NCBI GenBank assembly: GCA_965261105.1
Contig: CBDHCM010000006.1
Span: 4,402,001 to 4,466,000, forward strand
Source: Aldehydirespirator sp965261105
GTDB taxonomy: Bacteria; Actinomycetota; Acidimicrobiia; Acidimicrobiales; Aldehydirespiratoraceae
Direction: 5' to 3'
Length of the DNA stretch: 64,000 bases
Shown one piece after another: positions 42,404-51,157 of this stretch. The translations under genes and the position numbers were made by a program. Under the pieces are notes generated by a model, which did not search any database, was not told where the DNA came from, and saw only the letters and a program-made list of their open reading frames with translations. How positions within the stretch are numbered: the stretch's first letter is position 1; each line of letters begins with the position of its first letter.

Positions 42404-44289
42404 CAGTACATCGACTCCACGAGATCGCCGAACGTCTCCGCCATGGCGTTGCGCTTCAGCTTCTGGGTGGCGGTGAGCTCGCCGTCCTCGTGGTCGAGCT
42501 CCTTGGGAAGCATCCGGAACTTCTTGATCTGCTCCACGCGGGCGAACTTCGCGTTGGTGGCGTCCACCACCTTGGAGATGAGCTCGATGACTTCTTCCTT
42601 CTCGGAGAGGTCGCGGTAGGTGGTGTACGGGATGTTGTTGCGCAGGGCCCAATTGCCGACCGTGTCGAGCTCAATGCCGATCAGTGCGGCGACGAACTTG
42701 CGCCCGTCGCCGATGACCATCGCCTCCTTCACATAGGGCGACGTCTTGAGGCTGTTCTCGATCTCGGACGGCGAGATGTTCTTGCCGCCCGAAGTGATGA
42801 TGATGTGCTTGATGCGGTCGACGATCTTCACGTGCGTGCCGTCCACCCACACCCCCACGTCGCCGGTCATCAGCCAGCCATCGGTGGTGAACGTCTCAGC
42901 CGTCTTCTCGGGATTGTTCCAATAGCCGGCGAACACTCCGGGATGCTTGGTCTGGATCTCGCCGGTGGCGTCGTCGATGCGCAGCTCGATGTCGGCGTAA
43001 GGCTCGCCCACGGTGCCAAGCTTCATCCGCCCCGCAAAGTTGCATGTGGCCACCGCCGCGTTCTCGGTCATTCCGTAGAGCTCGTACACCGGCACGCCGA
43101 TGCCGATGAAGAACTCGAGCACCTCGGGCGCGATGGCGGCCGCGCCCGAGCCGGCGTGACGGCACCGTCGCAGTCCGATGCGCTCCTTCATCGCCCGGAA
43201 CACCAAAGGCTGCCCGACGGCGTACAGCAGCCGGGTCAACATCGTGTGGCTGCCCCCGTTGGCCACCTTCTGCCGTCCGATAGCCCTGGCAAGCGCCATT
43301 GCGAAGAGCAGGAAGACCTTCTTGAACAGCGTGGCGTCGTGGCTCTTGATAGTGACCAGCGCGTGCAGACGCTCCCAGATCCGCGGCACAGCGAAGAACA
43401 GCGTGGGCTGCACCTCTCTCAGATTCTCGGTGACGGTCTCGATCGACTCGGCGAAGTTCAGCGACGGGCCCGCGCCGACGAGAGTCCATGTGGAGAAGAT
43501 CCGCTCTGCCACATGGCACAGCGGCAGGTACGTGACGATGAGGTCCTTGGGGTTGGGGCCGACGCCGTCGGGGAAGCGCTGCGTCTCGTTGACGATCTTG
43601 TCGATGCAGTAGGCCGCGTTGGCGTTGGTGAGCATCGCGCCCTTGGGCGGCCCGGTCGTGCCCGAGGTGTACACGAGCGTCATCACGTCGGTCTCGGCGG
43701 CTTGAGCCATGCGTTGGGCCACCGCATCGGGGTGGGCGTCGCGATGGCGCCGGCCGGTCTCCAGGAACGTGTCCCAGAACAGGAGCCTGGGGTCCTCGTA
43801 GTCGCCGAAGCCTCGAGGCTCGGTGTAGATGATCCGACGGACGGAAGCGGCCGTCTCCGCCGGGACGTCGAGGATCTTGTCGGCCTGCTCCTGGTCCTCG
43901 GCGAAGAAGACTGCCGGTGTGCAGTCACCGATCAGGTACTCCACCTCGGCAGTGGGGTTGGTGGGGTAGAGGCCTACCGTGACACCTCGAACGGCCGCGG
44001 TGGCCAGGTCGAGGATCACCCACTCGGGCCGGTCCTCGGAGTGGATCGCCACGCGGTCGCCGACATCGAGGCCGAGCTCCAGCAAGCCGTGGGCCGCGGT
44101 CTCGATCAGATTCCAGGTCTCGGCCCAGGTGTATTCCTGCCAGATGCCGAAGTCCTTCTCCCGCATGGCCACCTGGCGTGGACTGCGGCGCGCCCAGTCC
44201 CGTGCCAGCGATGCGACCGTGGTGGCGCCGGCGTCGCCCGGCGCGGGATCTGGGACTAGGGGCTCGGCTCGTTTCGAGGTGATGGTCAC
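42403..44289 (-). CDS. fadD: Long-chain acyl-CoA synthetase (AMP-forming)
   Basis: A 628-residue ANL-family adenylate-forming enzyme of the long-chain (FadD15-like) branch, activating carboxylic acids to CoA thioesters. The AMP-binding P-loop is YTSGTTGPPKGAM; ELYGMTENAA (A5), GWLMTGDVG (A7) and the hinge RIKHIIITSGGKNISP (A8) follow, and the catalytic Lys is in TQKLKR near the C terminus. GTG start with GGAGG seven bases upstream. First gene of the fadD-liv-bioB-bsaP unit; a consensus-like promoter lies about 150 bases upstream. The ligand imported by the transporter may be its substrate. Confidence 0.9.
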   Translation of the reverse strand: MTITSKRAEPLVPDPAPGDAGATTVASLARDWARRSPRQVAMREKDFGIWQEYTWAETWNLIETAAHGLLELGLDVGDRVAIHSEDRPEWVILDLATAAVRGVTVGLYPTNPTAEVEYLIGDCTPAVFFAEDQEQADKILDVPAETAASVRRIIYTEPRGFGDYEDPRLLFWDTFLETGRRHRDAHPDAVAQRMAQAAETDVMTLVYTSGTTGPPKGAMLTNANAAYCIDKIVNETQRFPDGVGPNPKDLIVTYLPLCHVAERIFSTWTLVGAGPSLNFAESIETVTENLREVQPTLFFAVPRIWERLHALVTIKSHDATLFKKVFLLFAMALARAIGRQKVANGGSHTMLTRLLYAVGQPLVFRAMKERIGLRRCRHAGSGAAAIAPEVLEFFIGIGVPVYELYGMTENAAVATCNFAGRMKLGTVGEPYADIELRIDDATGEIQTKHPGVFAGYWNNPEKTAETFTTDGWLMTGDVGVWVDGTHVKIVDRIKHIIITSGGKNISPSEIENSLKTSPYVKEAMVIGDGRKFVAALIGIELDTVGNWALRNNIPYTTYRDLSEKEEVIELISKVVDATNAKFARVEQIKKFRMLPKELDHEDGELTATQKLKRNAMAETFGDLVESMY

Positions 44290-44441
44290 CGGTCGACCTC
44301 CTTCATCACTCCTCGATCCACACCCTAGAGGCCGCGCCGGTAGGTGGGAGGCAGTACTGGTGTCGCCGGCATTCTCAACGGTCCGCTTCGCTTTCATGTG
44401 CCTGCCCGCGCACGTTCTCAGGCGTACGGCGGCAGCGGCGA

Positions 44442-44471
44442 ATGATACGCCCTCTGCCGATGAACTGTCAA
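44442..44471 (-). promoter_or_regulatory. Sigma-70-type promoter before fadD
   Basis: On the minus strand a perfect -35 box TTGACA (44471-44466) is followed after 18 bases by TATCAT (44447-44442), one mismatch from TATAAT. Transcription would begin near 44434, giving a leader of about 145 bases before the fadD GTG. It is the best promoter match I found in the window. Confidence 0.65.
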
Positions 44472-44481
44472 CGGCGTATCA
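44443..44481. promoter_or_regulatory. Inverted-repeat operator around the fadD promoter
   Basis: TGATACGCC (44443-44451) and GGCGTATCA (44473-44481) are perfect 9-bp inverted repeats separated by 21 bases. One half covers the -10 box and the other abuts the -35 box, so a bound dimer or tetramer could block polymerase. It begins three bases after the acyl-CoA dehydrogenase stop, so a transcript stem-loop acting as a terminator for that gene is a second reading. Confidence 0.55.
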
Positions 44482-44483
44482 CT

Positions 44484-45791
44484 TCATTGCTGAAGTTGTC
44501 GCTGCCGCGCCTCGTCAGCCGGATCTCCCAGTCCATCGTGGGCCGCTACCTCGGCCCGGCCGACCACGAACCAGTGCACCTCGTCGGGGCCGTCGGCCAG
44601 ACGCAGCGTCCTCTGATTGGTGTACATCCGGGCCAGCGGCGTCCACTGCGAGACGCCGGTGGCACCGTGCATCTGGATGGCCTGATCGATGATGCGGCAC
44701 ACCCGCTCGGGAACCATCGCCTTCACCGCGCTCACCCAGACCCTCGCCTCGGCGTTGCCGAGGGTGTCCATAGCCTTGGCCGCCCGCAGCACCATGAGCC
44801 GCATGGCCTCGATCTCCAACCGGGCCCGGGCGATGATCTCGAGGTTGCCGCCGAGTTGGGCCAGCGGGCGCCCGAAGGCCTCACGGCTCATGCCCCGGCG
44901 CACCATGAGGTTCAAGGCCTTCTCCGCCGCGCCGATCGAGCGCATGCAGTGGTGGATGCGGCCCGGGCCGAGTCGCAACTGGGAGATCTCGAAACCGCGC
45001 CCCTCGCCCAGCAGGATGTTCGAGGCGGGCACCCGCACGTCGTCGAGGCGGATGTGCATGTGGCCGTGGGGGGCGTCGTCCTCCCCGAACACGTGCATCG
45101 GACCGACCACATGCACCCCGGGCGTGTCCATCGGCACCAGAATCTGGGACTGGCGGCGGTGCGAGGGGCCGTCGGGGCTGGTCTGCACCATGCAGATCAT
45201 GATCTTGCAGCGCGGGTCCCCGGCCCCGGAGATGTAGAACTTCTCGCCGTTGATCAGCCACTCGTCGCCGTCGAGCACCGCCTGCGCGGCGATGTTCTTG
45301 GCGTCTGACGACGCCAGGGCGGGCTCGGTCATGGCGTAGCACGACCTGATCTCCCCGGCCAGGAGGGGCTCGAGCCACCGCTCCTTCTGCTCGGGCGTGC
45401 CGACCCGCTCGAGTACTTCCATGTTGCCGGTGTCCGGGGCGCTGCAGTTGAGGCACTCCGAAGCGATGGGGTTCTTGCCGAGCTCGGCCGCGATGTAGGC
45501 GTAGTCAAGGTTGTTGAGGCCTTCGCCACTGGCCGCGTCGGGTAGGAAGAAGTTCCACAAGCCAGCCGCCTTGGCTCGCTCCTTGAGGCTGTCGAGCAAC
45601 TCAAGCTGGCCGGGCCCGTACCCCCAGCGCTCGACCCGGCCCTCGCCGAGCCTGAAGAACTCGGCCGTGACCGGCTCCACCTCGGCGGCCACGAACTCGA
45701 CGACCCTGTCATAGAGCGGGCGGGCCTGCGCCGACATCCCGAGATTGAGCGAAGCGGGGTCCAGATTGCCGATCAGCGCTGATTGGGTCAT
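44484..45791 (-). CDS. Acyl-CoA dehydrogenase (ACAD10/11-like)
   Basis: A 435-residue flavoprotein. Family blocks are CYAMTEPALASSDAKNI (FAD contact), the GEKFYISGAGDPRC strand, REAFGRPLAQLGGN and IDQAIQMHGATGVSQWTPLARMYTNQRTLRLADGPDEVH near the C terminus. The N-terminal 60 residues are longer than in short-chain enzymes and fit the ACAD11-type branch. It oxidises an acyl-CoA to the enoyl-CoA and is probably fed by the ligase downstream in the same direction. Confidence 0.9.
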   Translation of the reverse strand: MTQSALIGNLDPASLNLGMSAQARPLYDRVVEFVAAEVEPVTAEFFRLGEGRVERWGYGPGQLELLDSLKERAKAAGLWNFFLPDAASGEGLNNLDYAYIAAELGKNPIASECLNCSAPDTGNMEVLERVGTPEQKERWLEPLLAGEIRSCYAMTEPALASSDAKNIAAQAVLDGDEWLINGEKFYISGAGDPRCKIMICMVQTSPDGPSHRRQSQILVPMDTPGVHVVGPMHVFGEDDAPHGHMHIRLDDVRVPASNILLGEGRGFEISQLRLGPGRIHHCMRSIGAAEKALNLMVRRGMSREAFGRPLAQLGGNLEIIARARLEIEAMRLMVLRAAKAMDTLGNAEARVWVSAVKAMVPERVCRIIDQAIQMHGATGVSQWTPLARMYTNQRTLRLADGPDEVHWFVVGRAEVAAHDGLGDPADEARQRQLQQ

Positions 45792-45810
45792 GAGGGCGGC
45801 CTCGCGGTGG

Positions 45811-46020
45811 TCAGGAAGACAGCAGTGATGCTAGGGCCCAGATCGCAGCCACCAAGCCGACGGCGATATAGAGAACGCAGCGGCCCACCGGAGCCCGTTC
45901 CAAGTCGGCGGGCTCGCGCCTCTGGGGCGGAGGACGCAGCAGCGCCGCGGCGTTGCCGGCAGCCATGGCCGCTCCGAGGGCGAGCACCAGCCAAGCGAGG
46001 AGGTTCTGGCCGAAGAACAC
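45811..46020 (-). CDS. Small two-helix membrane protein, unknown function
   Basis: A 69-residue protein with two hydrophobic segments (about residues 6-27 and 47-67) separated by a Pro/Arg-rich cytoplasmic-type loop (LLRPPPQRREPADLER). I do not recognise a family beyond small conserved actinobacterial membrane proteins. GTG start without a clear ribosome-binding site. It lies between dnaB and the acyl-CoA dehydrogenase gene, in the same orientation as both. Confidence 0.55.
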   Translation of the reverse strand: MFFGQNLLAWLVLALGAAMAAGNAAALLRPPPQRREPADLERAPVGRCVLYIAVGLVAAIWALASLLSS

Positions 46021-46125
46021 TCAGGGTTTCCCGCTCAACATCGCTGCGCTCACGGGCCGCTCGGGCCCCGGCCTCGCTCGGCGCCTCGCGAAGATCGTCA
46101 CGAATTGCTCCCCATCCGCTCGGCC

Positions 46126-47520
46126 TCAGATGTTGGCTCGGGCCGCGAAGTTGGCGAAGGTGGTGAAGCGCGACAGGAAGGCCAGTGTTGTCGTGGCGGT
46201 CGGGCCGTTGCGGTTCTTGGCCACGATGACCTCGGCCGTGCCCGCGGTGTCGGCGTTTTCGGGGTTGTACACCTCGTCACGATAGATGAACATCACCACG
46301 TCGGCGTCCTGCTCGATGGCCCCGGACTCCCGCAGGTCCGCCAGCATGGGTCGCTTCTGTTGGCGCATTTCGAGGTTGCGGGAGAGCTGCGACAGCGCCA
46401 CCACCGGAACCTCCAGCTCGCGGGCCAGAATCTTCAGGCCCCGCGAGATCTCCGCCACTTCGACTTGGCGATTGTCGGCGCCCTGCCGGCCTGTCATCAG
46501 CTGGAGGTAGTCCACGATGATCATGGCGATGTCGCCGACCTGGCTCTTGAGGCGGCGGGCCCGGGCCCTGATCTCCATCACCGTCACGTTCGGGTTGTCG
46601 TCGATCCACATCGGCGCGGTCGACAGCCGGCTGATCGCGCCGGTGATCCGGTTCCAGTCGTCGTCGCTCAGCCGGCCGTCGCGCATCTTGGTCGAATCGA
46701 CGCGGGCTTCGGTGCACAGCAGTCTCTGCGTCAGCTCCATGTGGCCCATCTCCAGCGAGAACACCAGCACGGGCCGCTGCACCTTTATCGCCGCGTGGGC
46801 GGCCATCCCCAGCGCGAACGACGTCTTGCCCATGGACGGCCTGCCGCCCACCACGTACAGAGAGCTGGGCTGCAGGCCTGACAGCAGCTTGTCGAGATCG
46901 CTGTAGCCGGTGGCGGTGCCGGTTATCGCCCCGCCGTGTTCATAAAGCTCCTCGAGGCGGTCCAGAGTCCCGTCCAGCAGTTCCGAGAGCTGGACCGTAT
47001 TGTCGCCCACCTGGCCCTGGGCCACCTGGTACATCAGGCTCTCGGCCCAGTCCACAGCCTTGGTCACATCGTCGGGACGGCCGTAGCCCAGCTCCGCGAT
47101 CTCTCCGGCCACCTGTATGAGACGGCGCAGCGTGTAATGCTCCCGCACTATGCGGGCATAGGAGGCCGCGTTCGACGTGGCCGGCGTGTTCATCTGCAGC
47201 GACAGCAGGCCGTCCAGACCGCCGATGGCCTCCAGCGAGCCGCTGCTCTCAAGAGCCGCCGACACCGTCACGGCATCGGCCGGCTCCCCGGCGCTGTAGA
47301 GACCGTGTACCGCCTCGAAGACCCGCCCGTGCACGGGCCGATAGAAGTGCTCCGCCGACACGGTCTCCAACACGTCGGCAATGGCGTCGCGCGACAGCAG
47401 CATCGCGCCCAGCAGAGACTCCTCGGCCACCAGATTGTGGGGAGGGACGCGCGCGTCGCGCCGCTCCCCGCCGGAGGCGGTGCGCCCGCTCAGCGACTGC
47501 ACTGTGTCCGTGACGCTCAT
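46126..47520 (-). CDS. dnaB: Replicative DNA helicase
   Basis: A 464-residue DnaB. The N-terminal domain starts RVPPHNLVAEESLLGAMLLS; the RecA-like motor has Walker A GGRPSMGKTSFALG, the VFSLEMGHMELTQRLL block, Walker B MIIVDYLQLM and ALSQLSRNLEMRQQKRP. It unwinds DNA at the fork as a hexamer. No intein is inserted, unlike many actinobacterial copies. Last gene of the rpsF-ssb-rpsR-rplI-dnaB block. Confidence 0.94.
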   Translation of the reverse strand: MSVTDTVQSLSGRTASGGERRDARVPPHNLVAEESLLGAMLLSRDAIADVLETVSAEHFYRPVHGRVFEAVHGLYSAGEPADAVTVSAALESSGSLEAIGGLDGLLSLQMNTPATSNAASYARIVREHYTLRRLIQVAGEIAELGYGRPDDVTKAVDWAESLMYQVAQGQVGDNTVQLSELLDGTLDRLEELYEHGGAITGTATGYSDLDKLLSGLQPSSLYVVGGRPSMGKTSFALGMAAHAAIKVQRPVLVFSLEMGHMELTQRLLCTEARVDSTKMRDGRLSDDDWNRITGAISRLSTAPMWIDDNPNVTVMEIRARARRLKSQVGDIAMIIVDYLQLMTGRQGADNRQVEVAEISRGLKILARELEVPVVALSQLSRNLEMRQQKRPMLADLRESGAIEQDADVVMFIYRDEVYNPENADTAGTAEVIVAKNRNGPTATTTLAFLSRFTTFANFAARANI

Positions 47521-47696
47521 GACTGGACGCGCATGAATATCTGCCCCCCGCGGCTGTGCCCCCGGTACGTCACGACGGTACCGACGAGGTGTGACACTGG
47601 CCTCGGCCAACAGTGGAGAGGCTTGTGGATCTCGTGCTGTCGCGGGGGATGCAGCGGGGGATCTCGCGGGAGAGGTGTGGAAGCCTGTGGGCAGCC

Positions 47697-48146
47697 TCAG
47701 TCTTGGGCCGTTACCTCGAGGGTGACCGGCACCCCCACATCCGCGTGCAGCCGGAACAGCACCGTGTGGGAGCCGGTCTCCCTGATCGGCGCGTCGAGCA
47801 CGACAGCCTCACTGTCGACCACCGCACCGACTTGGGACTCGACCGCGGCCACGATGTCGGCGGGCCCGACCGAGCCGTAGAGGTGCCCCGACTCCGCCGC
47901 CCGCGCCGTGATCGACAGGACCGCGGGCGCCAGACGCACGGCGATCTCCTCCGCGTCGGCCCGGTCGGCCGCCCTGCGCAGGGCGGCGCTGCGCCGCATG
48001 CGCTCGGCCTGCCGCTCGGTGCCGGGAGACGATTTCAGCGCCAGACCCTTGGGAACCAGGTAGTTGCGGGCGTAACCCGCGGCCACGTCGCAAACATCCC
48101 CCTTGCGGCCGAGCCCGTCCACGTCCGCGCGCAAGACGACCTTCAC
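47697..48146 (-). CDS. rplI: Ribosomal protein bL9
   Basis: A 149-residue large-subunit protein. The N-terminal RNA-binding domain MKVVLRADVDGLGRKGDV, then VAAGYARNYLVPKGLA, a connecting helix and a C-terminal domain starting LYGSVGPADIVAAV are all present. Start overlaps the rpsR stop by four bases. About 175 bases without a gene separate it from dnaB. Confidence 0.94.
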   Translation of the reverse strand: MKVVLRADVDGLGRKGDVCDVAAGYARNYLVPKGLALKSSPGTERQAERMRRSAALRRAADRADAEEIAVRLAPAVLSITARAAESGHLYGSVGPADIVAAVESQVGAVVDSEAVVLDAPIRETGSHTVLFRLHADVGVPVTLEVTAQD

Positions 48147-48580
48147 GCCTGCTCCTCTCCGCTGCCAACCCTGTCACCGGCCATCGCCCCCACGACAACC
48201 TCCGCGGCCCCTGCATCGGCCTCCTCCTCACCCGGAGCGCCCGCCGGAGGCGGGCCGGAGGGACGCGGCGCCGGCCCGGCGGCACGGCCCCGGGGGTCGC
48301 GGTCCTTGTTCTGGCGCTGGGTCGTCACCCGGTTCGAGAAGGGCACCAACGCCATCTCTCGGGCCAGCTTGATGGCATTGGCGACAAGGTTCTGCTGCTG
48401 GGCGTTGTTGCCGGTGACGCGCCGAGCCCTGATCTTGGCCCGATCGGAGATGAACTTCCTCAGCAGCTTCTCGTTCTTCCAGTCGACGTAGGTGATGCCC
48501 TCAGTGGTGAGGAAGCTCACCTTCTTCTTTGCTCGGCGGCTGTTGTCGCGGTTCTTGCCCCGCACCTTGGTCTTGGCCAC
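48143..48580 (-). CDS. rpsR: Ribosomal protein bS18 with extended C terminus
   Basis: A 145-residue bS18. The core (residues about 14-88) has GITYVDWKNEKLLRKFISD and the RARRVTGNNAQQQNLVANAIKLAREMALVPF block. The following 55 residues are Pro/Gly/Ala/Glu-rich and probably disordered; bS18 is normally 75-95 residues. The tail could have arisen by loss of the original stop codon, since it runs to a four-base overlap with rplI. Confidence 0.92.
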   Translation of the reverse strand: MAKTKVRGKNRDNSRRAKKKVSFLTTEGITYVDWKNEKLLRKFISDRAKIRARRVTGNNAQQQNLVANAIKLAREMALVPFSNRVTTQRQNKDRDPRGRAAGPAPRPSGPPPAGAPGEEEADAGAAEVVVGAMAGDRVGSGEEQA

Positions 48581-48620
48581 TGCTATCTCCTCATCTCAGA
48601 ATCGGCCGACAGGACCGGCG

Positions 48621-49145
48621 TCAGAACGGCTCCTCGTCGGCACCGGAGGTCGCTGGGCTGCCGCCCTCGGCCTGGGTGCTGGGTCGAGACTCGTGTGCCT
48701 CACGGCCCGCCGGCCGGGCTCCGCCCGAGCTACGGGTTTCGTCGTCACCACGGGGGCCGCCACGGCCTCCCTCGCTGCGGTGGTCGCCGCCGCCCCGGTA
48801 CTCGTTCCTGGTCACCTCGGCCGTGGCCCAGCGCAGGCTGGGAGCCACATCGTCGGCGAGAATCTCCACCTTCGAGCGACGATCTCCATGGTCGGTCTCC
48901 CAGCTCCTCTGCTGGAGCGTGCCGTACACGACCACCCGGGCGCCCTTCTTCAACGACTCGGCTACGTTCTCGGCAAGCTGGCGGAAGCAGGTCACGTCGA
49001 AGAACGACACTTCGTCCTCCTGGTCCTGGCGCCTGCGGTTCCACGCCACGCCGAACTGGGCGATGGCCATTCCGGACTGCGCAAACCGCAGCTCGGGGTC
49101 GCGGGTTACGTTTCCCACGACCGTCACAGTGTTGTCGAATCCCAT
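48621..49145 (-). CDS. ssb: Single-stranded DNA-binding protein
   Basis: A 174-residue SSB. The OB fold begins DNTVTVVGNVTRDPELRF and includes VSFFDVTCFRQLAENVAESLKKGARVVVYG. A disordered Gly/Arg/Ser/Glu tail leads to the acidic tip DEEPF, the partner-binding motif. Lies between rpsF and rpsR as in most bacteria. Confidence 0.94.
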   Translation of the reverse strand: MGFDNTVTVVGNVTRDPELRFAQSGMAIAQFGVAWNRRRQDQEDEVSFFDVTCFRQLAENVAESLKKGARVVVYGTLQQRSWETDHGDRRSKVEILADDVAPSLRWATAEVTRNEYRGGGDHRSEGGRGGPRGDDETRSSGGARPAGREAHESRPSTQAEGGSPATSGADEEPF

Positions 49146-49161
49146 GAGGAACCTCCGGATC

Positions 49162-49500
49162 TCAGCCGGCAGCAGCCGGCTTGGCCTCCGCGAGCAGACC
49201 GCGGCGCTCGGCCTCGGCGTCGGGAAGCCGGAACAGTTTGTGGCGGACGATCTCGTCCGCGAGCCGCAGTCGCCGTTCGGTGGCGGGAAGACCGGCCGTG
49301 GAAGTCACGATCTCCCACACCACGTAGGTGCCTTCGGTCTTGTGGTTGATCTTGTAGGCGAACTTGCGCCGACCCCAGTTGTCAGTGGACTTGATCGTCG
49401 CACCCTCGTCGGCCACCAGGCCGGCAACATGGGAGATCATCGAGTCGACGTCGGCGACGTCGGAGTCGATGATGATCATCAGTTCATAGGCCCGCAGCAC
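49162..49500 (-). CDS. rpsF: Ribosomal protein bS6
   Basis: A 112-residue small-subunit protein starting LRAYELMIIIDSDVADVD, with GRRKFAYKINHKTEGTYVVWEI and RRLRLADEIVRHKLFRLP. It binds bS18 in the ribosome. GTG at 49500 is chosen for the GGGAGG upstream. First gene of the ribosomal/replication block; the 276 bases upstream have no gene and probably contain its promoter. Confidence 0.93.
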   Translation of the reverse strand: MLRAYELMIIIDSDVADVDSMISHVAGLVADEGATIKSTDNWGRRKFAYKINHKTEGTYVVWEIVTSTAGLPATERRLRLADEIVRHKLFRLPDAEAERRGLLAEAKPAAAG

Positions 49501-49776
49501 GGGCGACCACCTCCCTTTGGACCCGGCACCGCCGGAGCCCCTCACCGGGGCAGGGTTCGTTTCCGAGGCCGAACCCGCCCAGGATCCGGCGAGGACCCGA
49601 ACTGGCTCGGCTAATGGTGGGCAGGGTATCGGCGGTGTGGCCCATACCAACCGCCAGCCGCTGCATCCCCAGACAATCCACAGAACCATCCCCAGACGCA
49701 TCCCCTGAACGTCGCGCCGCGTGTCGACGGCTGCCGCGGCGTCGATCCCGACAGGTTCCAAAGAACTGAAGTCCCT

Positions 49777-50622
49777 CTAAAGACCCGGAATCCCCAAGGC
49801 GGCGAGCTCAGCTTCAGACAGGTGATAAGACTCCCGTGAAGACGGGAACGCTCCGGACCGCACATCGGCCGCGAAGCACCGGACGGCCTCGGTCGCCAAG
49901 GTGTCGAGATCCGCGTAGCAGCGAACGAACTTCGGAGCGAGACGGGTCTCCAACCCCAGCAGATCGTGGTAGACGAGGACCTGGCCGTCGCAATGGGGAC
50001 CGGCTCCGATGCCGACCGTCGGGATCTCGACGGCTTCGGTGACCATCTCCGCCACTTGGACCGGGACTCCCTCCAGCACGATCGCATAGCAACCAGCGTG
50101 GGACAGAGACTTGGCCGCCTGCACGAGCCGGCGAGCCGCATCGGCCTGCCGGCCCTGGACCTTGAATCCGCCCATGGCGTGCAGTGACTGGGGAGTGAGG
50201 CCTATGTGGCCCATGACGGGTATCTCGGCGTCGCGGATGCGCTCGATCATCGGCAGGCGCTTGCGGCCACCCTCCAGCTTCACGGACTGGGCGCCTGCCC
50301 TGATGAGCAGGGCCGCGTTCTGGACGGTCTCCTCGGCCGAGACGTGATAGCTCATCCATGGCAGGTCGGCCACGATGTGGGCTGCAGGTCTGGCCCGGGC
50401 CACCGCCGCGGTGTGGTGGGCCATGTCGTTGACGGTCACCTGCAGGGTGTCGTCGTAGCCCAGCACGACCATGGCGACAGAATCACCCACCAGGATGAGA
50501 TCGGCACCGGCCTCGCTCACCACCCGGGCGCTCGGCGCGTCGTAGGCCGTCACCATCACCAGAGGGTCGGCGCCGTCGCGTGTCTTGCGGGCCCGTATGG
50601 CGGGCGCGGTGAGCTTTCCCAT
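49777..50622 (-). CDS. panB: 3-methyl-2-oxobutanoate hydroxymethyltransferase
   Basis: A 281-residue TIM-barrel enzyme that makes ketopantoate for coenzyme A. Conserved blocks are VMVTAYDAPSARVVSEAGADLILVGDS (metal-binding Asp), SVKLEGG, MGHIGLTPQS and the late catalytic stretch EIPTVGIGAGPHCDGQVLVYHDLLG. GGAG lies seven bases ahead of the ATG at 50622. It stands alone among the pan genes here. Confidence 0.94.
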   Translation of the reverse strand: MGKLTAPAIRARKTRDGADPLVMVTAYDAPSARVVSEAGADLILVGDSVAMVVLGYDDTLQVTVNDMAHHTAAVARARPAAHIVADLPWMSYHVSAEETVQNAALLIRAGAQSVKLEGGRKRLPMIERIRDAEIPVMGHIGLTPQSLHAMGGFKVQGRQADAARRLVQAAKSLSHAGCYAIVLEGVPVQVAEMVTEAVEIPTVGIGAGPHCDGQVLVYHDLLGLETRLAPKFVRCYADLDTLATEAVRCFAADVRSGAFPSSRESYHLSEAELAALGIPGL

Positions 50623-50734
50623 GGGTTGCTCCTTTCCGTCCAGCGCGCTGCGGCTGCCGGCGGTGCGGTCAACGATACCCGCGCCGCGGATGATCGTCAA
50701 TGGCGACGCTGGGCTACAGAGTTGTGCGCGGGCG

Positions 50735-51157
50735 TCAGGCCGAGCGCCTGCCGCCCAGAGTCAACCGTCGCACCAGATGGTTCCAGCCGCAGCCAGTGCA
50801 GACCTCTACCACATAGCCGGTCGAGGGGCTGGCGCGATGTTGCAGCCGCTGCATCTCGGCCCGCGTGGTGAGGCAGCGGCCGTGCTTGGGCAAGCGCGAG
50901 CCGAACACGTATGTCACCTCCACGAGGCCCGCCCTCGCGCACACCGGGCACTTGCGTCGGGTCGGCTGCCCGCAGAACTCCGCGTTGCGGTACAGCTCCC
51001 GCTGGGCGTCACAGACCTCGTGGCGGCCGAGCTTGCCCGACCGCCATGCCCTCAGCGTGGCTGCCCGGGCGAGCCGGTAGTCAACCGTCGCGCAAGCCGA
51101 GGCGTCCGGCTCTGCGGCGCTCTCGGAGGCAGCCAGGCGGAACGGGCTCGGCTTCAC
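50735..51157 (-). CDS. DUF5318-like zinc-ribbon protein
   Basis: A 140-residue actinobacterial protein of unknown function. It shows GRHEVCDAQRELYRNAEFCG, a CPVC pair, the segment YVFGSRLPKHGRC and a final CTGCGWNHL, which give a probable metal site and match the DUF5318 pattern. The GTG start overlaps the cca stop by four bases, so the pair is co-translated. Its conservation next to cca suggests a link to RNA processing, but that is inference. Confidence 0.75.
   Translation of the reverse strand: MKPSPFRLAASESAAEPDASACATVDYRLARAATLRAWRSGKLGRHEVCDAQRELYRNAEFCGQPTRRKCPVCARAGLVEVTYVFGSRLPKHGRCLTTRAEMQRLQHRASPSTGYVVEVCTGCGWNHLVRRLTLGGRRSA

Noticed and set aside
45953..46285. Small plus-strand gene opposite the end of dnaB
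   Set aside because: It overlaps dnaB and the two-helix membrane protein in antisense and has no motif or start signal.
49501..49776. N-terminal extension of rpsF or a small gene upstream of it
   Set aside because: The open frame continues upstream but bS6 similarity begins at the GTG at 49500, which has a strong ribosome-binding site; the remainder shows no protein features.
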